The notes under the pieces are model-generated. The model had not been told where the DNA came from. It was given only the letters and a program-made list of their open reading frames with translations, and did no database searches. This document shows positions 51,126-59,704 of a stretch of 64,000 nt of DNA, piece after piece; within the stretch, counting starts at the first letter, position 1; every line of letters starts with the position of its first letter. A program made the position numbers and the translations under genes. Source of the stretch: a virus. Location of the stretch: IMG/VR virus record IMGVR_UViG_3300032313_001263, positions 32,167 through 96,166 of that record, one strand, 5' to 3'.

Positions 51126-51985
51126 TGATAACTTTTCACAAATTAGGGGAATTGGGTAGGTTAGGTAATCAGTTATTTCAATATGCTGCATTAAAAGGAT
51201 TGGGTTTACGGAACGGATATGAGGTAGTAATACCAAATCCACAAACAATGAATTGGCATGGGCAGACTTGTTTATTAGACCAATTTAACATTGAAGCTGG
51301 GTATTTGGATGACCAGAATATGTCCCAAATCCAATATATGTATTCCGAACCAAATTGGAACAAATATGACCCTACCTTTTTTGAAATACCCGATGGTAGT
51401 ACAATTGAGGGATTTTTTCAGAGTACTTTTTACTTTGAAGGATTTGAAGAGCAAATTAAGAAAGAGCTAACGCCTAAATCGGAATTAGTTGAACAAAATA
51501 GAGAGTTCATAAATAAGATTAAATCTGAAAATGAAGGTTATGAAATAGTAAGTGTGCATGTTAGGAGAGGAGATAATATGACTAATGGTCAGACTGGTTT
51601 GATACAAGCATTTGAACCGGGTGGGATGTATGAGCAATACTTTAACAATGCTAAAAAAGTTTTTGATGGTAAGAATGTAAAGTTTTTAGTGTTTACTGGA
51701 GGACAGAGATTCAACGAAGATAATTCAACTGATGTAGAGTGGTGTAAAAACTTCTTCAAAGGAGATGAGTTTTTGTTTTCGGAAGGTCAGCCACAAATAG
51801 ATGATTTTTGTAGAATTATGTTATGTGACCACAATATACTTTCGCACGCTAGTAGTTTTGGTTGGTGGGCAGCATATGTAAATCCAAATCCAAATAAAAT
51901 AGTAGTAGCTCCCGAATACTACCATCCAGATGAACCTGGTTTGAAAAGGGATAAGTTTTATCCAACGGAGTTTGTACAAGTTTAA
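51125..51985 (+). CDS. GT11 family (alpha-1,2-fucosyltransferase-like)
   Basis: A 286-residue GT11 protein: LGRLGNQLFQYAALKGL is the conserved start (GRLGNQ), VSVHVRRGDNM is the donor-diphosphate motif, and FCRIMLCDHNILSHASSFGW then KIVVAPEYY is the C-terminal motif. Transfers L-fucose or a related GDP-deoxy sugar. Stop-start overlap with the ColD-like gene. The Fcl-like gene downstream could supply GDP-fucose or GDP-colitose. Confidence 0.9.
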   Translation: MITFHKLGELGRLGNQLFQYAALKGLGLRNGYEVVIPNPQTMNWHGQTCLLDQFNIEAGYLDDQNMSQIQYMYSEPNWNKYDPTFFEIPDGSTIEGFFQSTFYFEGFEEQIKKELTPKSELVEQNREFINKIKSENEGYEIVSVHVRRGDNMTNGQTGLIQAFEPGGMYEQYFNNAKKVFDGKNVKFLVFTGGQRFNEDNSTDVEWCKNFFKGDEFLFSEGQPQIDDFCRIMLCDHNILSHASSFGWWAAYVNPNPNKIVVAPEYYHPDEPGLKRDKFYPTEFVQV

Positions 51986-51996
51986 CAAAATAAATT

Positions 51997-52698
51997 ATGA
52001 ATTTAATATTTGATATAGGTTACAATGAAGGAGAATTTACTGAAGTTTGTTTTAGTAAATATCCAAACGCAAGTGTGATAGCGGTAGAAGCTAATCCAAA
52101 TTTATGTAGTATGTTGAAAAGAGAATTTTCGGTAAATTACAACTTTTTATTACTAAACAATTTAGTATCCAATGTTGTAGGTGAAGAGATTGATTTTTAT
52201 ATATCTCACGAATCAACCGGAGTATCTACGGCATCTACCGAATTTATGAATAATTCCCGATTTACAAAGGGTAGTAAAAATGTAGGAGCTAATTCGGTAA
52301 ATTGGGCACCTCCTGTTAAAATAGAATCCATAACAATTGATTCTATGATTGAAACATATGGTATACCTGATTTAATTAAAATTGATGTTGAGGGGTATGA
52401 ATATACTGTGTTAAGTGGATTAACTCGAAAAGCTAGTGATATTTGCTTTGAGTGGCATGAGGAAGAAAAGGATAGTTTATACAAAATATTAGACCATTTA
52501 CAAAGTATAGGTTACACACAATTTGGTGTAATTGGGTGGTTTGATGAAGGTGATGTATTTCCAAAAGCAACATTTTCTGATAAGGGAGACCCTTATTTAG
52601 AATACCCAAAAAACTTCTATACTTTGGAAGAATTAGAATTAGATAAATTAATACAACCAGAAAGAAGAGTAAATTACGGAATGTTTTTTGCACGATAA
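51997..52698 (+). CDS. FkbM-type methyltransferase
   Basis: A 233-residue SAM methyltransferase: MNLIFDIGYNEGEFTEVCFS, VIAVEANPNLCSMLKREF, and the FkbM core DLIKIDVEGYEYTVLSG. The C-terminus (RVNYGMFFAR) is typical. Probably O-methylates a sugar or other glycan substituent. Preceded by AAATAAATTATG. Confidence 0.88.
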   Translation: MNLIFDIGYNEGEFTEVCFSKYPNASVIAVEANPNLCSMLKREFSVNYNFLLLNNLVSNVVGEEIDFYISHESTGVSTASTEFMNNSRFTKGSKNVGANSVNWAPPVKIESITIDSMIETYGIPDLIKIDVEGYEYTVLSGLTRKASDICFEWHEEEKDSLYKILDHLQSIGYTQFGVIGWFDEGDVFPKATFSDKGDPYLEYPKNFYTLEELELDKLIQPERRVNYGMFFAR

Positions 52699-52711
52699 AT
52701 AAAAACAAATT

Positions 52712-53665
52712 ATGAATATAGAACAATTTAAAAACAAAAAGATTTTAATTACTGGAGCAGGTGGGTTTGTTGGCAGTAATTTAGTTACTGAATTAAAAAC
52801 TCAAGGATTTACAAACCTATTAACACCAACAACATCCGAACTTAATTTAATTAACCAAACGGAAGTTGAAAAATATTTTGAAGAAAATAAACCTGAAGTA
52901 GTGTTACACATTGCTGGTTTGGTAGGCGGTATTGCGGCTAACAAAGCTAGACCGGGTGAGTTCTTCTACAACAATGCAATGGTTGGTATTAACATAACCC
53001 ATTTTGCTTACAAATATGGAGCTGAAAAAGTAGTATCATTAGCAGCGGGTTGTGGTTATCCAAAAGAAATACCCGTACCATTTTCGGAAGATGATTTTTG
53101 GAATGGATTACCTGATATGAATTCTTATGGATATTCATTGGCTAAGAAAAACTTAATAGTACAGGGTTGGGCATACAAACAACAATATGGATTTAATACA
53201 ACTGTATTGATTCCTGCTAATTTATATGGACCTTATGATAACTTCCATTTAGAAAATTCGCACGTTGTTCCGGCATTAATTAGAAAGTTTTTGGCAGCTA
53301 AGGAATCCAACTCACCAACTGTTGAAGTTTGGGGAACTGGTAAAGCAACTAGAGAATTCCTTTTTGTAGATGATACGGTTAGAGCAATCATAGATGCTAT
53401 GGCTTGTGATGAAGTAGGTCCTTTTAATTTGGGAACTGGTGTTGAGACATCTATCAAAGAATTAAACGAAACCATAGCTAAATTAATAGGTTATGAAGGT
53501 GAGATTGTTTGGGATACAACTAGACCGGATGGACAACCTAAGAGATTCTATGATATGAGTAAATTTAAAGAAACATTTGGTTATGTACCATCAACTCCAT
53601 TAGAGGATGGATTGAAAAAAACAATTGATTGGTATTTGAACAATAAAGAAACAGCACGATTATAA
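52712..53665 (+). CDS. fcl: GDP-L-fucose synthase-like epimerase/reductase (Fcl type)
   Basis: A 317-residue SDR: KKILITGAGGFVGSNLVTEL, GLVGGIAANKARPGEFFYNN, SLAAGCGYPKEIPVPFSEDD, and the intact Y-x3-K (YSLAK). This set strongly resembles Fcl/ColC, which epimerises and reduces GDP-4-keto-6-deoxysugars. With the ColD-like dehydratase nearby it may act as the ColC-like partner (GDP-colitose) or as Fcl. No GMD gene is visible in the window. Confidence 0.82.
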   Translation: MNIEQFKNKKILITGAGGFVGSNLVTELKTQGFTNLLTPTTSELNLINQTEVEKYFEENKPEVVLHIAGLVGGIAANKARPGEFFYNNAMVGINITHFAYKYGAEKVVSLAAGCGYPKEIPVPFSEDDFWNGLPDMNSYGYSLAKKNLIVQGWAYKQQYGFNTTVLIPANLYGPYDNFHLENSHVVPALIRKFLAAKESNSPTVEVWGTGKATREFLFVDDTVRAIIDAMACDEVGPFNLGTGVETSIKELNETIAKLIGYEGEIVWDTTRPDGQPKRFYDMSKFKETFGYVPSTPLEDGLKKTIDWYLNNKETARL

Positions 53666-54456
53666 TGAAGGAGATTAATTTAAAATATGAAATACCATCA
53701 AATATAACCAAAGCTAGAATAGATGTGGGCATGTGTATGACATCCCCACATGCGGCTTTATGGTTTCATAAATATGATAATATATGTGTTATTGGTGTAG
53801 AACCAAATCCATATAATTACGAAAGATTATTTGATGGTGAAAACGGAATAAATGATTACAAAGTGGTAGTAAACGAAAATGCAGTAAAAATAAATAATGA
53901 AACTGTATGTAATTATGTTGAAAAGGGTAATTACTTTTTTCCAATTGAAGCCGCAATTGATAATGTGGATGAGGTTTGTACAAAAACATTCTATTGTACA
54001 TCAATGTTAAATACAGGATGTTCATCTTTGCATAAACCAATAGATGGTTCAGCTGGATTGAATGGTGTTACTACTGAAAGTGAGGTTGATGTAAATGTTA
54101 TTTCATTGAAAATGGTATTAGATAATTTTCCTTGGGATAGAATACCTGCAATAGAATTATTAAAAACCGATACTCAATCAAACGATTTGAATGTAATCAA
54201 AAGTTGTAAAGAGTATTTAAGTAAAATATGTTTTATACATTCTGAATATTATGCACATTCTTCATACGATGGTGAAAAATCACAAAATGAATGCTTTGTA
54301 GAGTTTGACAATTATATGAAAGAAAATAATTTTAGATGTTATTATAATAGTGCTACTGATGCTAGTTATATAAACAACGATTTATTAGAATACATATTTG
54401 CAAACAGCGTACTCAATGATGTGTTTGAATTTCAAAATGGTTATAATTTTATATAA
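53665..54456 (+). CDS. FkbM-like methyltransferase
   Basis: A 263-residue protein: ARIDVGMCMTSPHAALWFHK, VIGVEPNPYNYERLFDG, LNTGCSSLHKPIDGSAG, and AIELLKTDTQSNDLNVIKS, the FkbM-like acidic motif region with Asp in place of VEGYE. Start overlaps the Fcl-like stop. Probably a sugar methyltransferase; family call by pattern. Confidence 0.7.
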   Translation: MKEINLKYEIPSNITKARIDVGMCMTSPHAALWFHKYDNICVIGVEPNPYNYERLFDGENGINDYKVVVNENAVKINNETVCNYVEKGNYFFPIEAAIDNVDEVCTKTFYCTSMLNTGCSSLHKPIDGSAGLNGVTTESEVDVNVISLKMVLDNFPWDRIPAIELLKTDTQSNDLNVIKSCKEYLSKICFIHSEYYAHSSYDGEKSQNECFVEFDNYMKENNFRCYYNSATDASYINNDLLEYIFANSVLNDVFEFQNGYNFI

Positions 54457-54459
54457 AAT

Positions 54460-55437
54460 ATGAAAAGAGTTTTAATTACAGGTGGAGCCGGTTTTATAGG
54501 TTCACATCTTACAAAAAGATTAGTTAGATATGGTTACGATATTACTGTAATTGATAATTTGGAGAGAGGTAAGGCTGAATTTATATCAGATGTAATAGAT
54601 GATATTAAATTTGTACAAGCTGATTTAAGAATTTGGGATGATGTAAAGGACTTGTTCTTAGATAAGGATATAATAATCCATTTGGCATCTAAAGTTGGTG
54701 GTATTGGTACTTACTTATCTAAACCATATGATGTGATGAACGCTAATATGGAAATGGATAGTAACGTATTAAGAGGTATTATTGAAAACAAAACCCCTCA
54801 ATATTTTTACGCATCATCTGCACACATCTATCCAAAAGAATTACAAACGATAGCAGATTCTCCAATGATTAAAGAATCAGATGCATATCCAGCCAATCCA
54901 GAACTAACATATGGTTGGGCAAAGTTAATTGGTGAAAAGGCAATTGAATCTGCGGTAGTTGAGTATGATTGGATGAATGTAGCAATTGCAAGATTCATTG
55001 GTATCTACGGACCAAATCAGGATTTCCAATTAGAGACAGGTTCAGTTATTCCGGTGTTTTCACATAGAGGTGTGAAGTATCCCGAAGTACCATTTAGAAT
55101 TTGGGGAACTGGAACTGAAACCCGTTCGTATTGTTTCATTGAAGATGCATTAGATTGTATTCAAAAAATGGTTGAAGCATTGGATAAACGGCAATTAGTT
55201 GGACCTTACAATGTAGGAAAGGGTGAGAGATGTACTATATCAGATATAGCAGATACTGTTGTTGAGATTAGTGGTAAGGATATCCAAATTGAATATGATA
55301 CAACAAAGAATACAGTAATTTGGGGACAGTGGTGTGATTGTAGTTTAGTAAAAGAAGAGTTGGGATGGGAAGCAAAGACTTCGTTGAGAGAGGGATTGGA
55401 AGTAGTATATAACGATATAAAAAATAGATTAGTATGA
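54460..55437 (+). CDS. NAD-dependent sugar epimerase (SDR)
   Basis: A 325-residue SDR with an intact catalytic set: VLITGGAGFIGSHLTKRL, IIHLASKVGGIGTYLSKPYD, FYASSAHIYPKELQ, LTYGWAKLIGEKA (YxxxK), GIYGPNQDFQLETGSVIPVF and FRIWGTGTETRSYCFIEDAL. The GlyTyr-rich cluster resembles GDP-mannose 3,5-epimerase and UDP-glucose 4-epimerase families. Start is 3 nt after the previous stop. Confidence 0.85.
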   Translation: MKRVLITGGAGFIGSHLTKRLVRYGYDITVIDNLERGKAEFISDVIDDIKFVQADLRIWDDVKDLFLDKDIIIHLASKVGGIGTYLSKPYDVMNANMEMDSNVLRGIIENKTPQYFYASSAHIYPKELQTIADSPMIKESDAYPANPELTYGWAKLIGEKAIESAVVEYDWMNVAIARFIGIYGPNQDFQLETGSVIPVFSHRGVKYPEVPFRIWGTGTETRSYCFIEDALDCIQKMVEALDKRQLVGPYNVGKGERCTISDIADTVVEISGKDIQIEYDTTKNTVIWGQWCDCSLVKEELGWEAKTSLREGLEVVYNDIKNRLV

Positions 55438-56378
55438 GCAAAGAAAAAGTTTTAATTACCGGCGGTGCTGGGTATTTGGGTTCTACATTAACGGAGCACC
55501 TATTAAATGAAGGTTATTCAGTAACGGTATTGGATAATCTATCTTACAAACAATTATCACTATTACACCTTTTTAAAAGAGAAGGTTTTAAGTTTGAGAT
55601 GGGTGATGTAAGAAACAAAGAATTATTACAAAAGTTAGTAGGAGAGCATGATGTGATTATTCCATTAGCTGCAATCGTTGGAATGCCGGCATGTAAAGCA
55701 AACCCTGATTTGACAATAGCAGTAAATTATCAGCAGGTAGTTGATGTGATTGAAGTCCTAAGAGATAACCAAAAGTTAATCTTACCAAATACTAATTCAC
55801 AATATGGTTCATCTGATTCAATCATTACCGAAGACTCACCATTTAATCCATTATCATTATACGCAGAAACAAAATGTAATGCGGAGAATGCTTTATTAGC
55901 AAATGGAAATGGTGTATCATTGAGATTGGCAACGGTGTTTGGTGTATCGCCTCGAATGAGACAGGATTTGTTAGTAAACGATTTTGTTTATAAAAGTGCA
56001 GTAGATGGTTATTTAGTGTTGTTCGAAGGACACTTTAAGAGAAACTACATTCACGTTCAGGACATAGCTAGAACATTCCAATTCATCATTGAAAATTATG
56101 ATGCTTGTAAGGGTGAAGCATTCAACGTAGGATTATCAACTGCTAACTTATCAAAGTTGGAATTGGCAGAAAAGATTAAATCACATATACCATCTTTGGT
56201 TATTAAGCAAGATGATTTCAAAGAAGATTTTGATAAAAGAAACTATATCGTATCAAATGATAAGTTAGAGAGTAGAGGTTGGAAACCTATCTACGATTTG
56301 GATTATGGTATCAAACAATTGTTAGAAGCATACAAAGTAATTATTAAATATAACAACAAAAACTTTACAAATTTATAA
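55434..56378 (+). CDS. NAD-dependent sugar epimerase/dehydratase (SDR)
   Basis: A 314-residue SDR: VLITGGAGYLGSTLTEHLLN, VIIPLAAIVGMPACKANPDL, LPNTNSQYG, LYAETKCNAENALL (YxxxK intact), VFGVSPRMRQDLLVNDFV and NYIHVQDIARTF. Similar SDRs act in heptose, deoxysugar and rhamnose pathways. Overlaps the previous stop by 4 nt. Confidence 0.85.
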   Translation: MSKEKVLITGGAGYLGSTLTEHLLNEGYSVTVLDNLSYKQLSLLHLFKREGFKFEMGDVRNKELLQKLVGEHDVIIPLAAIVGMPACKANPDLTIAVNYQQVVDVIEVLRDNQKLILPNTNSQYGSSDSIITEDSPFNPLSLYAETKCNAENALLANGNGVSLRLATVFGVSPRMRQDLLVNDFVYKSAVDGYLVLFEGHFKRNYIHVQDIARTFQFIIENYDACKGEAFNVGLSTANLSKLELAEKIKSHIPSLVIKQDDFKEDFDKRNYIVSNDKLESRGWKPIYDLDYGIKQLLEAYKVIIKYNNKNFTNL

Positions 56379-56379
56379 T

Positions 56380-56784
56380 ATGGAAGAGAGAAAATATTTA
56401 CCAACATTAAGTGAATTGATTGATAGATTATCTATTGTTCAATTAAAAGAAGTATTCATTACAGACCACAAAGCAGAATATGCTGAAGAGATTGCAGCAA
56501 TTGTGCATGATATTCAATTGTATTTGGATGAGAGTACTGAAGCTGTAACTGCCGAAACTATTAGAGCAGTTGTAGTTCTTTCACAAATGAACTTACACAT
56601 TTGGCACAATGAATCTAACTATCGTAAGGGAATTAGAGATGGTAATAATTTGGAATTAACGCACGGATTAAATGGCATTCGTAACGTAGCTAAAAACAAA
56701 ATCCAAGAGGTAAATGGTGGTAGAAAAGATTACAAAATTGATTGCTTAGCAGCAGAATTTAAAGATTGGGAAATTAGTTGGTAA
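56380..56784 (+). CDS. Conserved-looking unknown protein in glycan locus
   Basis: A 134-residue helical protein: YLPTLSELIDRLSIVQLKEV, QLYLDESTEAVTAETIRAV, then NLELTHGLNGIRNVAKNKIQ. The PTxxELIDRLSIxxLK start recurs in phage and bacterial sugar clusters as I recall, but I cannot name the family with certainty. Located between an SDR and the kinase. Confidence 0.6.
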   Translation: MEERKYLPTLSELIDRLSIVQLKEVFITDHKAEYAEEIAAIVHDIQLYLDESTEAVTAETIRAVVVLSQMNLHIWHNESNYRKGIRDGNNLELTHGLNGIRNVAKNKIQEVNGGRKDYKIDCLAAEFKDWEISW

Positions 56785-56785
56785 T

Positions 56786-57538
56786 ATGAATATATTAGTT
56801 ATAGGAGATAGTTGTATTGATGTATATGTTTATGGTAAAGCGGATAGACTTTGTCCTGAAGCACCCGTTCCTGTGTTTATCCCTAAAAGGGAGACACGGA
56901 CGGGTGGTATGGCAGCTAACGTATTTGAAAACATAGAATCATTGGAAGTGGATGTTCACTTAGTTACCAATGAGAATCCGGTAACTAAAATCCGATATGT
57001 GGAAGAAAAGACAAATCACCAAATCATACGAATAGATTCCGAAACATCATCTATCCCAAGAATTAAAAATTTGGATAAGATTAAGTTTGGAGATTATGAT
57101 GCAGTTATTATATCGGACTACAATAAAGGGTTATTAACATATGAAGATATTCAGTTCATTTGTAAATCCCATTCAGCAGTTTTCATAGATACTAAAAAGA
57201 TTGTTAATGAGTATATGTTAGATGCAAAATTTATTAAGATAAATGAATACGAATATGCAAACAACATAGCAGCTGGGCAGTACTTCAAAGAGTTCTACGA
57301 TAAGTTAATTGTAACTATGAGTGGAAAGGGGTGTAAGTATATGGAAACCGAATACAATGTAGATGAGGTAGAGGTTAGAGATAATAGTGGAGCTGGGGAT
57401 ACATTCATATCCGGTTTAGTAGTTGAATGGTGTAGGAGTGGTGATATTGGTAAAGCAATATTATACGCAAACGAATGTGCTACGATAGTGGTACAACACA
57501 AAGGAGTAACAAAAGTAGGAAATTATATTAAGAAATGA
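56786..57538 (+). CDS. PfkB/ribokinase-family sugar kinase (HldE kinase-like)
   Basis: A 250-residue kinase: MNILVIGDSCIDVYVYGKAD, RLCPEAPVPVFIPK, TGGMAANVFENIE, ISDYNKGLLTYE, and the ATP/anion-hole motif DNSGAGDTFISGLVVEW. LCPEAPVPV, DYNKGLLT and GAGDT match the kinase domain of HldE (RfaE), which phosphorylates D-glycero-D-manno-heptose 7-phosphate at C1. The adenylyl-transferase half is absent. Other sugar substrates are possible. Confidence 0.85.
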   Translation: MNILVIGDSCIDVYVYGKADRLCPEAPVPVFIPKRETRTGGMAANVFENIESLEVDVHLVTNENPVTKIRYVEEKTNHQIIRIDSETSSIPRIKNLDKIKFGDYDAVIISDYNKGLLTYEDIQFICKSHSAVFIDTKKIVNEYMLDAKFIKINEYEYANNIAAGQYFKEFYDKLIVTMSGKGCKYMETEYNVDEVEVRDNSGAGDTFISGLVVEWCRSGDIGKAILYANECATIVVQHKGVTKVGNYIKK

Positions 57539-58767
57539 CAAAGAACCAACCAATAAGTTTTATTATACCCTGCCGAAATAACTTACCTTATTTAAAGCAG
57601 GCAGTTAGTAGTATTGAAAAACACTATGGAACATATCACCACATCATTATATTAGATGATGCATCAACCGATGGTACTTGGGAGTGGATAAACTCGTTAG
57701 AGGGAGAACACTATACAAAATATCGTAATGAATCATCAGATAGAGTCGGACATACAGTTTTATATGATGTTGGTATTAAATTGGCAACAACACCGATTGT
57801 TACAATTTTACATTCGGATATGGTAGTTACTGAAAACTATGTTGGTAATATGTTAAAGCACCTAAAACCGATGACGGTAGTGAGTGCTACTCGTATAGAA
57901 CCACCACTACATCCACCGGGACCTGAAAAGTATGTAATGAACTTTGGAATGGAAGTTGATGAGTTTTCTGCAAAAGAAAAAGCATTTACCCATTTTGTTG
58001 CTACATTGGAAACTCAAAATGAAGGGTTGGTAACATATGGTATCTTTGCACCTTGGATGTTATACAAAGAAGATTTTACATCAATAGGTGGACATGATTT
58101 ATTGTTTGCACCTATGGAGTTGGAAGATTCGGATATATTCAATAGAATGGATTTAGCTGAATATAAGTTGGTACAAAGTAGAGATGCATTTGTATATCAT
58201 ATGACTTGTAGAGGTAGTAGATTTAAAGATGGTATTGAGATTGAAAAAGAGATACCATTGCCGGATGGAACTATATGGTATAAACCTAAAGATTCGGTAG
58301 AATATACAAAATTAAGAGAGAATAAGTTCAGAGAGTGGTGGAGAAAATGGCATACAAATGTATTGCATGATGATAATATGCTACCAATAGTACCAAATAG
58401 ATATGATACTACGTTTGTAATTGTAAATTGTACACCACAATTACTTTCTGTGTTAGAACCTTGGTGTGATAGAATATATGTGGATTGTGAGTATGATTCC
58501 TATATTGAAAGTGAAAGTAAAGAAACTATGTTTGATATATCGCAAAAAGTTTATTCGGTAAATGATGAATTGTTTGGAGATGTTGTAGTTAAATTTGATG
58601 GTTCTAAATTAACACAAGAACTTTATCAGCAATTTATTATGAATCTGCCATTTGTAATTCAACAAAACGATTCAGTTGGTACATTTGATTGGGATATATT
58701 TGAAATAGAGATATATAAATTAACAACAAAAGATATGATTAAGCCATTCTTTAAAAACGTATTTTAA
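57535..58767 (+). CDS. GT2 glycosyltransferase with C-terminal extension
   Basis: A 410-residue protein. N-terminal GT-A domain: ISFIIPCRNNLPYLKQAVSS, HIIILDDASTDGTWEWIN, VTILHSDMVVTENYVGNML (Asp), and MELEDSDIFNRMDLAEYKLV (ED motif). The last ~150 residues form an extra domain of unknown fold (FVIVNCTPQLLSVLEPWCDR). Start overlaps the kinase stop by 4 nt. Probably extends the glycan. Confidence 0.82.
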   Translation: MTKNQPISFIIPCRNNLPYLKQAVSSIEKHYGTYHHIIILDDASTDGTWEWINSLEGEHYTKYRNESSDRVGHTVLYDVGIKLATTPIVTILHSDMVVTENYVGNMLKHLKPMTVVSATRIEPPLHPPGPEKYVMNFGMEVDEFSAKEKAFTHFVATLETQNEGLVTYGIFAPWMLYKEDFTSIGGHDLLFAPMELEDSDIFNRMDLAEYKLVQSRDAFVYHMTCRGSRFKDGIEIEKEIPLPDGTIWYKPKDSVEYTKLRENKFREWWRKWHTNVLHDDNMLPIVPNRYDTTFVIVNCTPQLLSVLEPWCDRIYVDCEYDSYIESESKETMFDISQKVYSVNDELFGDVVVKFDGSKLTQELYQQFIMNLPFVIQQNDSVGTFDWDIFEIEIYKLTTKDMIKPFFKNVF

Positions 58768-58768
58768 A

Positions 58769-59662
58769 ATGAAAAAAAGAACATTAGTTTGCATACACGT
58801 AATGCCATCCGAATTAGAGATGTTTGAACGATTTATGCAACAATATCACAAAGCACTTCAATATTTGGATGAGAACGATGATGTGACACTTAAAGTAACA
58901 CTTAACTTAAATCCAGAACTAACTGATTGGGATAATAGTGAATTAAAGCAAGGATATTTTGTTGCCAGATTTGGTGTACTATTCAATGGTGTTAAAAATA
59001 TAAACGAAGTAATATTAGATACATCCTGTTGGGGAACTACACAACAAAAAAGAGAAAGTTACAAATTAGATTATGACCAATTTATATTTGTGGATACTGA
59101 TATTTTGATGCATGAGCATATGTTAAAATATCAATTAAATGTATCTTACCAATTGGATGGTATTTACATATTATCACCATCATTACCAAAGTGGTGGGAT
59201 GATAGTTGGGAGGATTTGTGTCATTCCGATTACAAAGATAAGCCATATGGTTATGCTATGGATGATAAAGGGGTTGCTGAAAATACATTAGTTCAAGAAA
59301 TAGTAGCTGTAACTGCAAGAGAAATCGCAACTATTAAATTTGGTTGTGGTATGCATACTCTATATTCTAAATCTTTTTGGGAATTGGTTGGTATACCTGA
59401 ATCATTTAAAGGTTATGGACCTGAAGATACATACGGAATGGCGGCATCAACGGTAGGTAATAAGTTGGGAGCTGGTATTAGACAATTTGTGTTGGATGGG
59501 GTGTATATTACCGAAGATTATTTCAATAGAACTCCATCATATTCGGATAAAATTAAACCAATTGATAAAAAGAAAGAGTTTTATGATGCCGCACATGATT
59601 TAGGACAGGAAGAGGTAAAGAAATTTGTAGCAAAACTTATCGAAAATCAATCGAATAATTAA
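58769..59662 (+). CDS. Putative GT-A glycosyltransferase
   Basis: A 297-residue protein. LVCIHVMPSELEMFERFMQQ at the N-terminus, DQFIFVDTDILMHEHML (DTD) and a FGCGMHTLYSKSFWELVGIP, FKGYGPEDTYGMAASTVG motif, the GxGPEDxD-like acceptor loop of several GT families. It is last in the glycan locus. Donor unknown; assignment is by motif layout only. Confidence 0.65.
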   Translation: MKKRTLVCIHVMPSELEMFERFMQQYHKALQYLDENDDVTLKVTLNLNPELTDWDNSELKQGYFVARFGVLFNGVKNINEVILDTSCWGTTQQKRESYKLDYDQFIFVDTDILMHEHMLKYQLNVSYQLDGIYILSPSLPKWWDDSWEDLCHSDYKDKPYGYAMDDKGVAENTLVQEIVAVTAREIATIKFGCGMHTLYSKSFWELVGIPESFKGYGPEDTYGMAASTVGNKLGAGIRQFVLDGVYITEDYFNRTPSYSDKIKPIDKKKEFYDAAHDLGQEEVKKFVAKLIENQSNN

Positions 59663-59667
59663 ATTTT

Positions 59668-59680
59668 TATATTTATATCT
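59668..59680 (+). promoter_or_regulatory. AT motif TATATTTATATCT
   Basis: A copy of the recurring AT motif in the 42-nt gap between the glycan locus and the next gene, about 25 nt before the ATG. Confidence 0.4.
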
Positions 59681-59704
59681 ATAAAATTAGGTAAAATTCG
59701 TACA

